DNA of 47,596 nucleotides from an uncultured beta proteobacterium (GTDB taxonomy: Bacteria; Pseudomonadota; Gammaproteobacteria; Burkholderiales; Burkholderiaceae_C): the NCBI GenBank assembly GCA_903938815.1, contig CAJAES010000119.1:1-47596 (forward strand), given 5' to 3'. A model generated the notes under the pieces. That model made no database searches, was not told the DNA's origin, and saw only the letters and a list, made by a program, of their open reading frames with translations. Below are positions 18,752 to 26,522 of this stretch, one piece after another (the stretch's first letter is position 1; every line of letters starts with the position of its first letter). Position numbers and translations under genes: made by a program.

Positions 18752-19870
18752 GTGCGACCCGGGGGGGTTGGATGAATCCTGCAAAGAACTATGGATGAGG
18801 TTGCCACCTCATATGAAGTAGTTCAACAGCAGAGTAAATCCAATCCTCTATGGGATGTTCGGTAGAAATTCAACTGGATAGGAATAATCGTGGTGGGTAG
18901 AAAGTCTGGTATCGATGGAGAGTCTGGCAAGACGATCAGAAGATGCAAGGCTAGTTTCTTTGGAAACCGGGTGAGAGTCCCGGCCGTGGGCTGCTGGTAA
19001 CAGTAGAACGCGTGCTGACACGGGTGCTGCAGCAGGGAAATCCTGCTAGGTATCGTGAGGGCAAGTGCACTCCCGATGCTGATGATTCATAGCGCGCAAG
19101 CGCGTGGACATCGCGGTGAAGCGAAACCGTAAGGGTAAGCCAGTGAAATTCTGGATGCTAGTCAGAAAGTGCAAGGGCGTTTAGGGCCTTCAGTGCCTGG
19201 AAATGCTGGAAGTCAAAGAGTCGAGGTGTTAGGTGAGAAACTGCTTCCTCCGTTCGCCGAAAGCTAGCCAGAAATGGCAGTAAAACCGATTGAGAATCTT
19301 TGACGAGGCAAACGCAAGCTGCATGAACGTGGCCATTGAAATCAAAACCAAAGGGACAGTCGAATTGAAACAGGTTGGCACCTGGCACGAGCCGTTAACG
19401 ACGGCGGGAAAGTCGATTGATTCTGTGGCGAGCTTCGAAACCTTGGCGATGAAAATCGCCTATGCCCTGGCCTTCAGTAAGCCAGAAAGTCTGCAGTGAT
19501 AACAGCAGGCAGGGATAAGGAGCGAGGTACTGTGAAAGATGACGAGGACTTGGCAGTCCACGCAAGTAACCAGATCGAGATATGGCAATCTCGACCTGGT
19601 CTTGAAAAGTCAGTAGGAAAAAGAGTGATAGGAGCAATGCTTGGCCGCAACTGCAACTATCTGTCATCAACCAACCGGATTGGGCACCTTGCGTGACCAG
19701 CCTGAGAAAGTGGCATCCACCAGCCTAGAAATAGGTCAGGCTGTAGTGACCAGCTCGATGGTCATGGACACCCTCGCGGGTAGTCGGTACTCGTTTGAAA
19801 GGACGAGATATTTGATGAAGAGACACTAAGTCTTGATTCGTCACCTAGTGACGAACGCACCGGCTGAAAA
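18752..19870 (+). ncRNA. Large structured RNA: ORF-less group II intron or ornate RNA candidate
   Basis: About 1.1 kb without a convincing gene, visibly poorer in GC than the plasmid, and packed with hairpins closed by GAAA tetraloops: AGCAGG..CCTGCT (19031-19047), CCAG..CTGG (19140-19154), GCCA/TGGC (19267-19278), GGCGAT/ATCGCC (19445-19460), CCTA/TAGG (19724-19735), CTCGTTT/GGACGAG (19790-19807). It begins with GTGCG (18752), the group II intron 5' consensus, and 19783-19816 has the 14+4+16 layout of domain V with a 2-nt bulge, but lacks the canonical AGC triad. An intrinsic terminator follows at 19935. Either an intron that lost its reverse transcriptase or a free ornate RNA (GOLLD, ROOL and ARRPOF are known classes). 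The 3' boundary is uncertain. Confidence 0.55.
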
Positions 19871-19934
19871 GGTCGGTCTTTGGACGCTGCATCAGCAGCC
19901 ACGCTGGACCATGTTGTTCAGCATGACCCTCCCC

Positions 19935-19970
19935 AACCCCCCTCAAACTTCGGTTTCTGGGGGGTTTTCT
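19935..19970 (+). terminator. Rho-independent terminator
   Basis: AACCCCCC and GGGGGGTT arms with an inner AAAC-TTCG-GTTT hairpin, followed by TTTTCTTTT. It points rightwards and, since no plus-strand protein gene lies just upstream, most likely ends the structured RNA at 18752-19870. Confidence 0.85.
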
Positions 19971-20084
19971 TTTCGCTTCAGAGACAAGCGCTGCAGCTCG
20001 TTGTAGTGCCAGGCGTACTGCTTGTAGTGCCATCCACAATGCCCGCCCAACATCAGACCTGGTCCTGGTCAGGTAGGGAGAAGG

Positions 20085-20378
20085 TCACCGCCGCACAGCT
20101 GGTGGCCAGAGCTGGGAGCCATGTAGCAGCCGCAATACCTCGATCCGCTGGCTCCCTTTGAGCCGATAGACCAAGACGAAGGGCGTGCTGCTGATGACCA
20201 ACTCGCGTGTGCCCTTGACGCGTCCAGGCCGGCCCATCTTGGGGTGGTCATGCAGCATCTTGACCTGGCGCTCGATCTCGTCATCCTGGTCGGCCGCCGC
20301 GAGCGGGTTGTCTTCCGCGATGTAGTCGAGCTGGTCGAAGCGGTTCCGAATGGCCTCTGGAAGCCAGTCGATGATCAA
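20085..20378 (-). CDS. RelE/ParE-family toxin
   Basis: 97 residues, normal for the family. LDYIAEDNPLAAADQDDEIE and LHDHPKMGRPGRVKGTRELV followed by LVYRLKGSQRIEVLRLLHGS match ParE/RelE toxins, including the conserved R-V-x-G-T-R-E-L and final hydrophobic strand with LLHGSQ. These toxins poison gyrase (ParE) or cleave mRNA on ribosomes (RelE); the sequence is closer to ParE. Its start overlaps the antitoxin stop (ATGA at 20375-20378). Together they should act in post-segregational killing. Confidence 0.9.
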   Translation of the reverse strand: MIIDWLPEAIRNRFDQLDYIAEDNPLAAADQDDEIERQVKMLHDHPKMGRPGRVKGTRELVISSTPFVLVYRLKGSQRIEVLRLLHGSQLWPPAVRR

Positions 20379-20863
20379 ACGGGGCTCCCTTTGCCCTTCA
20401 CGACAGACTCGCCACGAGCTCGCCAGGCAGCCCGCCGCTTCGCGCCTTCAGCCATCGCCACCTCGTTCGACACCCACTGCGTCGAAGGGTCGTCAGCTTC
20501 CTTGATCGCCTGTCCAACATGATCCCGAAACCAACGGTCATGCGCCAGTGCGGCGTGAGCCTGCTTCAGGGTAGCCGAGGCGTCCGGCCGGCTGTACGTC
20601 TTTGCGGATGTCGCATCAAAGTCAGCCGCATCCACATCGAAGCGGCTGATGCCAACCTCCTTCAGGTACCCGACGAGCGTCTCCAGGCGCTTAAACACCC
20701 GCGTCTCCTTGCTGCGGGTGGCCGCCAAGGAACTCTCGGCGGCACCGTACTTGACGATCACGCCCCAGCCCCCCGGCCTGGCCACGATGTGGGTGCCACG
20801 AACAGCATTGGCTTCGACCAGGCGCGCTAGGGTGTTGTGGTCGATGGTGGCAGCAGCAGGCAT
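20375..20863 (-). CDS. Antitoxin of the ParE-type pair
   Basis: 162 residues, longer than a plain ParD. The N-terminal part contains ETRVFKRLETLVGYLKEVGI, a module also present in the protein at 23132-23473. The C-terminal part (TYSRPDASATLKQAHAALAH, then a basic AEGAKRRAAWRARGE tail) is the toxin-neutralising type segment seen in plasmid antitoxins upstream of ParE genes. Upstream (20948-20961) is a copy of the AGATGTACATCT palindrome also found next to the parA operon. Confidence 0.8.
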   Translation of the reverse strand: MPAAATIDHNTLARLVEANAVRGTHIVARPGGWGVIVKYGAAESSLAATRSKETRVFKRLETLVGYLKEVGISRFDVDAADFDATSAKTYSRPDASATLKQAHAALAHDRWFRDHVGQAIKEADDPSTQWVSNEVAMAEGAKRRAAWRARGESVVKGKGSPV

Positions 20864-20947
20864 GAGCGTCCTCAGTTAAAGCGCAGTCTACTAATCAAGT
20901 TTTACGCACACAACTAATGTTTGCAACCAAACCGGCCGAAATCATCA

Positions 20948-20961
20948 ACAGATGTACATCT
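20948..20961. promoter_or_regulatory. Palindromic operator, copy 1 (acagatgtacatct)
   Basis: AGATGTACATCT is a perfect 12-bp palindrome 85 bp upstream of the antitoxin start. The 13-mer acagatgtacatc recurs at 41811 and 42747, on either side of the partition genes. It probably binds the ribbon-helix-helix protein of 41826-42083. Just after it, cgatacgatacgaa has ATACG repeats like those in the kfrA promoter. Confidence 0.65.
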
Positions 20962-21190
20962 AAACATCGATACGATACGAAATTCGGTACCGATACACGG
21001 CACGAAGGCCACAGCCAGCTCGGCCGAGCGTGCCTACGACCAGCGGTCATCGTCTAGAACACCGCAGCTGGGGTTGGACCATGAGTACATGGCCCAACCG
21101 GGGGGCCTCCGGCGGCCCCTACGGGGAGCTGAAAGAGAAAGCCCAGCAAACAGAACAGCCAAGACACACCGCAATCGCAACACCGCGCCC

Positions 21191-21325
21191 GTGTGGACAA
21201 CCCAGCTGTCCACACCACAAGGGTGTGGACAGCCGGCTTCGCCGGTTCCTGGGTTGACCACACTCGACCCTGCGCGCTCCGTATGGACAACCCGTCGCCC
21301 GCAAGCGGGCGGGGGTTGCCCACAC
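21191..21325. repeat. Six copies of GTGTGGACAACCC forming three inverted pairs (origin-like)
   Basis: Copies at 21191-21203 (+), 21203-21215 (-), 21223-21235 (+), 21251-21263 (-), 21281-21293 (+) and 21313-21325 (-), with 0-4 mismatches to the consensus. Each plus/minus pair can fold into a hairpin; the second and third enclose GC-rich inner stems (CCGGCttcGCCGG and CGCCCGCaagCGGGCG). The motif resembles DnaA boxes (TGTGGAtAA). Lying just beyond the 3' end of the replication gene, this is the best origin candidate; an oriT-like or RNA-control function is not excluded. Confidence 0.65.
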
Positions 21326-21391
21326 TCCGCTTGCCCACCAGGTTTGAAAAGAACCCCCCCAAAAACCGGCCCTTCGGGCAAGGGGCTTTGC

Positions 21392-21480
21392 CATACATAA
21401 GAGCGGTTTGAAAGGCTGCCAGACACACCACAGCCTCCCTCGGCCGAGGGCATACATAAGAGCGTCCTGAAAGGGGTGCC
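21392..21480. repeat. Direct repeat pair catacataagagcg next to the rep gene end
   Basis: CATACATAAGAGCG occurs at 21392-21405 and 21451-21464 (59 bp apart). Both are followed by similar bases, (g/t)..TGAAAGG..TGCC, so the repeated unit is about 29 bp. The second copy ends 3 bp before the rep stop codon (21483). Candidate iterons or paired promoters of an antisense RNA. Confidence 0.6.
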
Positions 21481-21482
21481 GC

Positions 21483-23015
21483 TCAGGCCTTGGTCCAGTT
21501 CCAGGCGGTGCCGACGGACACTCCCAGGGCCTTGGCGACCTCGGGAAGGCTCTGCCCGGCTGCTCGCAGTGCCTTCGCCTTGGCTACGAGGGGCTCTCTT
21601 GCGGCCCGGTGCATGGTGTTGGTCCGGACGGCGGCTTCGGCCTGCCTGCGTCGCGTCTCCGCCTTGTAGGCGTCGAAATCGAGGCCGCGCATGCGCTCGA
21701 AGCCCATGGCACCGATGTCCCAGCGGTCTTCATCGGCGTTCCGCCGGGCGCCAACGGCCTGGGCAACCTCTTCCTCGGTCACCCCTAGCTTGGCCCTGAA
21801 GGTGGCCTCAGTCATGCGGTACAGGCCGGCACCCTGCCCTGCAGCACGTTTCAGGACCGATGCGGCAGCAGCGCGCACCTCGACGGCCGTGTATCCAGGC
21901 ACCAGACGCCTCGCCCAGGCCGTCAGATCGGCGCCCAGGGGTTTGGCCTGGTCGCGATTGACCCAAGCCAGCGCGTTGGCCGCGATCCAGACCCATTCGT
22001 GGCGCTGGCCAGCTGGTACGCCTGCAGCTCCCCAGCGGATCTCGACGATCTTCTCCATCGTCTTGATGCGGCGTTGCCAGACCTCCCCGGCGACCAGGTC
22101 GTCCATGCTGGCCAGAGCCGCCGGCGTCGTTCCGAGGGCACGAGCTGTCTGCTCCCAGGCCTTCTGCCTGGCCAGCGCACGGCTTTTAGCGACCCCTGCG
22201 CCTTCTTCCTCGGCCAGCCGCTGCCGGTTCGCGGCATTCTCTTCGTCCCAGACCTTGAACTGCTGCAGCCGTGCCCGGAACTCGCGGACCTGCTCGCGCG
22301 AGTAAGGCAACACCTTCGAGCACCACGCGTCGAAGTCGTAGGTCGTTGGCGCGGCCAGCGTGCCGCTCATCCAGACGACGCGCACCACTTCGTCGGCCTG
22401 CTGGTGGGTCGAGCCGACCAGGCGAAGAATTTGCGTCGGCAGGATGGCCTTCTCGTCGGCGCCGAACTCGTCCAGCGGACCACCTTCACGAATCAGCCAC
22501 CGGTGTGCGGCCTGCCAGCGCGGCAAGGCCTCGGGCACCAACGGCCGAGACCAGACCCACTTGGCCTGCAAGCCACGGCCGGACGCCACGATGTAGCTCG
22601 GCGCAGGAATGCCGGCGTCAGCCAGCCGCGACACGATGATGGGTGCCAGCGCGTCGGGCGCCATCTTTGACCAGGCGGACTTGTAGACATCGAGGTCGAC
22701 GTGCGCCAGGTTCAGGCTCAGCAGGTCGCCGGTACGGCGCTGGCGGGCGGCATACGAGTGCTGAGCGATGTACAGGTCTTCGCCTCGGAAAGCGCGCAGC
22801 GCTTTCTCGATGAACCAGGGCATCTCGGCGACGGGAAGGACGATCTCCCGCAGGCGCTCACCCGCGCCAGGCGGTTTGTGATTGATCGTGCAGTACCCGC
22901 GCCAGCCGCCACCGCTTTCGCGAGCATGCTGGACGAGTTCAGCGTCCTCTAGGGCGAGGGCGAGCTGCTTCTGGATCAGAGGCGCCACGGCACGAGCGGC
23001 CGCAGCAGACACCAA
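21483..23015 (-). CDS. Plasmid replication protein with archaeo-eukaryotic primase-like domain
   Basis: 510 residues. The N-terminal ~230 residues look like a primase (AEP-type) fold: HVDLDVY (D107 and D109 as metal ligands), then YIVASGRGLQAKWVWSRPL and ILRLVGSTHQQADEVVRVVW, a pattern seen in small replication proteins of proteobacterial plasmids. A helical middle follows, and the extreme C-terminus is an HTH (SLPEVAKALGVSVGTAWNW). It probably opens and primes the origin that lies just downstream. The start is uncertain: TTG 23015 and GTG 23012 are the only options in frame and have no good ribosome site. An out-of-frame ATG at 23023 would give a 15-residue leader overlapping this start. Confidence 0.8.
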   Translation of the reverse strand: MVSAAAARAVAPLIQKQLALALEDAELVQHARESGGGWRGYCTINHKPPGAGERLREIVLPVAEMPWFIEKALRAFRGEDLYIAQHSYAARQRRTGDLLSLNLAHVDLDVYKSAWSKMAPDALAPIIVSRLADAGIPAPSYIVASGRGLQAKWVWSRPLVPEALPRWQAAHRWLIREGGPLDEFGADEKAILPTQILRLVGSTHQQADEVVRVVWMSGTLAAPTTYDFDAWCSKVLPYSREQVREFRARLQQFKVWDEENAANRQRLAEEEGAGVAKSRALARQKAWEQTARALGTTPAALASMDDLVAGEVWQRRIKTMEKIVEIRWGAAGVPAGQRHEWVWIAANALAWVNRDQAKPLGADLTAWARRLVPGYTAVEVRAAAASVLKRAAGQGAGLYRMTEATFRAKLGVTEEEVAQAVGARRNADEDRWDIGAMGFERMRGLDFDAYKAETRRRQAEAAVRTNTMHRAAREPLVAKAKALRAAGQSLPEVAKALGVSVGTAWNWTKA

Positions 23016-23033
23016 ATTTGCATATGGTCTGCA

Positions 23034-23051
23034 CCGGATGATAATATCCGG
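23034..23051. promoter_or_regulatory. Inverted repeat in the rep leader
   Basis: CCGGATgataatATCCGG, perfect 6-bp arms with an AT-rich centre, 19 bp before the rep start. It may be an operator over the -10 region or a leader hairpin limiting rep expression. Confidence 0.5.
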
Positions 23052-23098
23052 GCCATCCCGATCCCCATCGAGAACACCCGGCTGAAAAAGCCAAAGAG

Positions 23099-23125
23099 AA
23101 GCCGCCTGCCAGGGCGGCTTTTTCT
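23099..23125. terminator. Bidirectional intrinsic terminator
   Basis: AAGCCGCC and GGCGGCTT arms around TGCCAG, with TTTTTCTTT on the plus side and TTCTCTTT on the minus side. On the minus strand it ends the 23132-23473 gene and insulates rep from it. Confidence 0.75.
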
Positions 23126-23131
23126 TTGGGG

Positions 23132-23473
23132 CTACGTTCTGACTGTTTGCACCTGGAAGTTGGTCACTCCGACTCGGTCACGAAGCTGCCGGACGGCAGC
23201 TTCCAAGGTCTTGAACACACGTGGGCGGCGACCATTGGTCACCACCAGCCTGGCTTCGCCAGTCTCGACAGTCCAGCCTTCAGACGTCTCGACCAGCTTC
23301 CACGGAACCGGCGAGATGGCATGAACTGCCCTCGCCTGCTCGATCGTTAGCTGTTTCATCTGCTCGGACAAGCGCCGCTCCTGCTGCGTAGATTGAGCAG
23401 TACTGTGCCACGGAAAAGGCTTCCTGTGGCTCAAGATCGGACTTGCGTTGAGCACGGACGGATTCTCAGTCAT
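23132..23473 (-). CDS. Small protein sharing a module with the ParE antitoxin
   Basis: 113 residues from ATG 23473 (a TTG lies one codon earlier). The C-terminal half, RPRVFKTLEAAVRQLRDRVG followed by VTNFQVQ, parallels ETRVFKRLETLVGYLKEVGI-SRFDV in the antitoxin at 20375-20863. The N-terminal half is short and basic without known motif. It is a single gene ended by the terminator at 23099. It could be a plasmid regulator or an orphan antitoxin-related protein. Confidence 0.65.
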   Translation of the reverse strand: MTENPSVLNASPILSHRKPFPWHSTAQSTQQERRLSEQMKQLTIEQARAVHAISPVPWKLVETSEGWTVETGEARLVVTNGRRPRVFKTLEAAVRQLRDRVGVTNFQVQTVRT

Positions 23474-23578
23474 CAAACATTATTATTTTTGGCCTGCGTG
23501 AAGTTTTTCAGCTTCACCCGTGAACCCACGAAAAATCACAAAGAGTTTTCTTTATGCAGTTGCTTTAGGCGTTTGGTG

Positions 23579-23607
23579 TTGACGTTTGGCGAACGCTCCT
23601 CTACTCT
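23579..23607 (+). promoter_or_regulatory. Sigma-70 promoter for the 23627 operon
   Basis: TTGACG (23579-23584), 17-bp spacer and TACTCT (23602-23607), followed by a ribosome site (aggag, 23616-23620) and ATG at 23627. The stretch 23474-23578 between the divergent genes is AT-rich and probably carries the minus-strand promoter too. Confidence 0.7.
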
Positions 23608-23626
23608 TGGGTCATAGGAGCAACGC

Positions 23627-24391
23627 ATGGCCACCAAGACCCTCAAGACGGTTCCAAAGATCTCCGTGAAGATCTGGCGCCCCATCCTCGACAAGCTGGA
23701 AGCCAAGATCGAATCGGCATGCCTACGGCGCGATGCCTACCTGGCCAAGGTTCTTGAAGTCGAGCTGGACTGGCTTGACCAAGAGGTCTCGATCCCGAAT
23801 TCGCAAGCCAGCTACGACTACGTCTTGGAACGGCTTGACCGGCTTGATCGGAAGCTCGTGAGCCTGGCACTGCCGCAAGCGCTGACGGCTCGGCTGAACG
23901 ACATCTGCTCGCGCAAACGCATCGTCCGGGATGCCTTCTTCAACCGGGTCTTCCTGCTGTTGGCAGCGGCTCCGGGCGTCGTCGACACCCTGCTCTTCGG
24001 CGACGTGGGCAAAGAGTGGCGCACCGAGGTCTGGAGCGAAAACAAGCACGACGGCCCGTTCTTCCAAAACGGCTTCTACCCGCTGGAACCCATGATCGAT
24101 CCGTTCTGGGCGGTCCGTTGTGGCCTGGAGATGTACGCCGCTGACGCCGGCCTGGAGGACTACATCGAGCCCACAACCGACGCGTCCATCCGGATTCACC
24201 GCAGCATCGCCGGCGAGGCCATGCCGGCGGACAGCCTGTACACGACCATCTTCGAACAAAAGGTCGGCGACAACGACCTCATCGGCCTGAGCTGCTACCT
24301 GCCGGACTGGCGCATCCCAGGTCACGGCGCTGAAAAGGAGCATCACGCCAAGCTGGATGACATCCTCGGCGACCTGAAGGCACTGCCATGA
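23627..24391 (+). CDS. Unknown plasmid protein, first gene of a three-gene operon
   Basis: 254 residues, soluble. The start is fixed by the aggag site 6 nt upstream. The N-terminal ~110 residues are helical with KISVKIWRPILDKLEAKIES and RRDAYLAKVLEVELDWL, reminiscent of ribbon-helix-helix-like repressors; the rest is not recognised. It overlaps the next gene by 4 bp (24388-24391). The position near rep with its own promoter suggests a regulator or maintenance role. Confidence 0.65.
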   Translation: MATKTLKTVPKISVKIWRPILDKLEAKIESACLRRDAYLAKVLEVELDWLDQEVSIPNSQASYDYVLERLDRLDRKLVSLALPQALTARLNDICSRKRIVRDAFFNRVFLLLAAAPGVVDTLLFGDVGKEWRTEVWSENKHDGPFFQNGFYPLEPMIDPFWAVRCGLEMYAADAGLEDYIEPTTDASIRIHRSIAGEAMPADSLYTTIFEQKVGDNDLIGLSCYLPDWRIPGHGAEKEHHAKLDDILGDLKALP

Positions 24392-24660
24392 ACAGCAAGC
24401 ACGCCGAGGTTCGCGCCCAGCAGCGCGGCATCCCGCCGATGGTCGACCAGCTGCTCGATCTCTACGGTCAAGAAGAGCATGACGGCCGTGGCGCCGTCGT
24501 GCTCTACCTGAGCAAGAACAGCATTCGCAGCATGGAGCGCGATCTCGGACGGCGGCCTGTCTCACGCCTGGCCGAATGGTTCGATGCCTACAAGGTGAAA
24601 AGCACTGACGGCCACACGATCACCGTGGGCCACCGCACTCGTCGTCTCTGGAGGAAGTGA
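24388..24660 (+). CDS. DUF4258-like small protein
   Basis: 90 residues. HAEVRAQQRGIPP near the start and a final TITVGHRTRRLWR strand fit the small RelE-like DUF4258 pattern (H-x3-R-x3-R-G-I ... G-x-R). It may be a toxin-like protein with the upstream 254-residue protein as partner, but the active residues of RelE are not clear. Coupled to both neighbours (4-bp overlap upstream, TGATG downstream). Confidence 0.6.
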   Translation: MNSKHAEVRAQQRGIPPMVDQLLDLYGQEEHDGRGAVVLYLSKNSIRSMERDLGRRPVSRLAEWFDAYKVKSTDGHTITVGHRTRRLWRK

Positions 24661-25214
24661 TGCAAGCGCAACCGACCCCAAACGCACAGCCCCAGTTTCC
24701 GATCCAGGAGCTGGAACAGATCGAGTCAGCCATCCAGACGTCACAGCGGTGGATCGCAACCCTTCAAGGCCGGCGCGACGTGCTGACCGCCGAACTCGAT
24801 CGCCTGACCAGGCCACTGCCGGCACCCACCAGGCCCCTGCAGCAGAAGACGATCGGGCCAGGTCTGGAGTTCCACGGCGTGATGACCAGGCACTGGAACT
24901 ACATCGACATCCACATCGACTTGCTGCGGCGCCTGTGGACCGAATTTCCCGACCGGCGCGAGGCGATGGCGCGGGCGATGGGTTGCTACGGAACCACGCG
25001 CGCCTACGTCGCCAAGTCGCAAGCCGCGCTGTTCCCAGGCCAGTCAACTGCATGGGCTGAGCGGTACAGCCGTCCGTTGGTGCCTGGCTGGTACGTCGAC
25101 ACCAACTTGAACCGCGAGCGGATGCGCCGGATTCTCCCGGCCGCCGTGGCGGCGGCCGGGCTCAAGTGGGGCGAGGACGTGAAGACCTACTGGCGCGCGA
25201 CCCCGGTTCGATAG
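24660..25214 (+). CDS. Unknown protein, third gene of the 23627 operon
   Basis: 184 residues from ATG 24660, overlapping the previous stop by one base (a GTG just ahead gives one more residue). A short N-terminal coiled coil (IQELEQIESAIQTSQRWIAT) precedes a C-terminal domain with YGTTRAYVAKSQAALFPGQS and VPGWYVDTNLNRERMRRIL. Family not recognised. The following 250 bp (25215-25464) hold no gene. Confidence 0.6.
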   Translation: MQAQPTPNAQPQFPIQELEQIESAIQTSQRWIATLQGRRDVLTAELDRLTRPLPAPTRPLQQKTIGPGLEFHGVMTRHWNYIDIHIDLLRRLWTEFPDRREAMARAMGCYGTTRAYVAKSQAALFPGQSTAWAERYSRPLVPGWYVDTNLNRERMRRILPAAVAAAGLKWGEDVKTYWRATPVR

Positions 25215-25464
25215 CCCGCACTTCACAGGCACAACCAGCGCGTTATCCACGGCGACGAACGCACGTCCGTCGCGGTGGGCAACTCGGCATCACGGCGCAG
25301 ACCTCACCTTTGAGGGCGCCGTCGGCGGCTGGGTTACCAAGGGTGGCATCCAGATGGAGTGACCTCTTCATCGTGTGCCCGGCCTAGGCGACCGGCCTCA
25401 TCCAAAAGTGGCCCCTCGACCTGGGGCCCACCGATGGGTGCCACCGAACGAGGTCCCCCGTCCT

Positions 25465-25764
25465 TCAACTGCCCGCGAGGTACTCCGCCGGCAGCAGCGC
25501 CTCGGCCTCCGCCATCAGCTCGGCGCCGCTCATGCCCAGCGCCTTTGCGATTTTCAACACGGCTGACAGGGTCGGCATGTGCTCGCCGCGCTCGATCTTG
25601 CCAGCGTGCGATCTCTCGATCTTGGCCAAGTGCGCCAACGCTTCCTGAGCGATACCGCGCCGCGTTCTGGCGGCACGGACGGCGGCGCCGAAAGCGCCGG
25701 CCAGAACAGGATCAGCCGTCTTCGAACCCAAGGGCCGGCCACGCCGAACAGAAGCTTCTTGCAT
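25465..25764 (-). CDS. Small XRE-family transcriptional regulator
   Basis: 99 residues from ATG 25764. The HTH is clear: RTRRGIAQEALAHLAKIERS followed by HAGKIERGEHMPTLSAVLKI, a typical Cro/CI fold. The N-terminal RRGRPLGSK is a basic arm. It is divergent from the exported protein gene at 25823 with an AT-rich interval (25780-25815), so it may repress both. Confidence 0.85.
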   Translation of the reverse strand: MQEASVRRGRPLGSKTADPVLAGAFGAAVRAARTRRGIAQEALAHLAKIERSHAGKIERGEHMPTLSAVLKIAKALGMSGAELMAEAEALLPAEYLAGS

Positions 25765-25822
25765 GGACAAGAGGCTCTCTTTTGATCACAATAAAAACCA
25801 CGTTTTATTTAACTCTTTTGGT

Positions 25823-26170
25823 ATGGACGATGTTCTGCTCTTGCTCGACGGCCTCATGAAGATCGCACTTGTCGCCAGCGTCATGATCTTGGTGGCCACC
25901 GCCCCATCGCGGGCCGGTGCGGCAAGTCGTGGGCGGCAAGCCGACGCGGCGCCGGCCACTGCGCCGGATCAGGATGACGAGCCAACCTGGAGTCGCCGGA
26001 TGCTTCATGCCCACGACGAGGACCACTGGCTGGAATCCGATGATCAGCCCTCGGTGAACCTGGACGGCACGCCGATGTGCGGCGACCTGGACCTGAACGG
26101 CAACGTCTACGGCGACTGTGGGAGTGCTTTCGACGCCTGGGACGGCAGCACGTCTTCGACGTGGGACTGA
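25823..26170 (+). CDS. Small membrane-anchored or exported hypothetical protein
   Basis: 115 residues if the ATG at 25823 is used (an in-frame ATG at 25763 gives 135). A hydrophobic stretch LLDGLMKIALVASVMILVAT sits near the N-terminus, followed by an Ala-rich segment and a very acidic tail. It could be a signal peptide or membrane anchor. No family recognised and the start is uncertain. Confidence 0.5.
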   Translation: MDDVLLLLDGLMKIALVASVMILVATAPSRAGAASRGRQADAAPATAPDQDDEPTWSRRMLHAHDEDHWLESDDQPSVNLDGTPMCGDLDLNGNVYGDCGSAFDAWDGSTSSTWD

Positions 26171-26189
26171 CCTCGCACCAACTGCCGCG

Positions 26190-26432
26190 TCAGGGCTTCA
26201 GCAGCTCGTACGGCTCGACGCCCAGCGCGATCGCGAGCTTCTCGATGTTGTCCACCGAGATATTCCGCACCTGGCGCTCGACATGCGCCACAAAGGTCCT
26301 GTGCAGGCCAGCCTCGAAGGCCAGCGCCTCCTGGGAAAGCTCCCTGGTCCTGCGCAGCGAAACCACGTTTGCCGCCAACAGGGCGCGCGCACTGACCCTC
26401 TTCTTCGACTGACCTGACGCCGCTGGACCCAT
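26190..26432 (-). CDS. Small XRE-family transcriptional regulator
   Basis: 80 residues, almost entirely one HTH domain: LRRTRELSQEALAFEAGLHR then TFVAHVERQVRNISVDNIEK, ending LAIALGVEPYELL. Lies divergent to the lipoprotein operon at 26523 with 90 bp between, so it may regulate it. Confidence 0.88.
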   Translation of the reverse strand: MGPAASGQSKKRVSARALLAANVVSLRRTRELSQEALAFEAGLHRTFVAHVERQVRNISVDNIEKLAIALGVEPYELLKP

Positions 26433-26522
26433 TCGGACCAGTCTCCCGGCGTGCTGCTTTTGAGTCAGCCGCGTTTAAGTCACAATTTTCTGAGCGGCAT
26501 AGGTCGAACAACAGGGAGAAGC

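Noticed and set aside
18960..19015. Cobalamin-riboswitch-like GGAAACCGGGTGAGAGTCCC
   Set aside because: The GGTGAGA-TCC core is similar, but no B12 box follows, the distances are wrong and no B12 gene is downstream. It fits better as one stem of the larger RNA.
18752..19870. Small ORFs of 60-90 codons inside the structured RNA
   Set aside because: They lack ribosome sites and family patterns, and the strand carries dense hairpins; frames are open by chance in this GC-poorer stretch.
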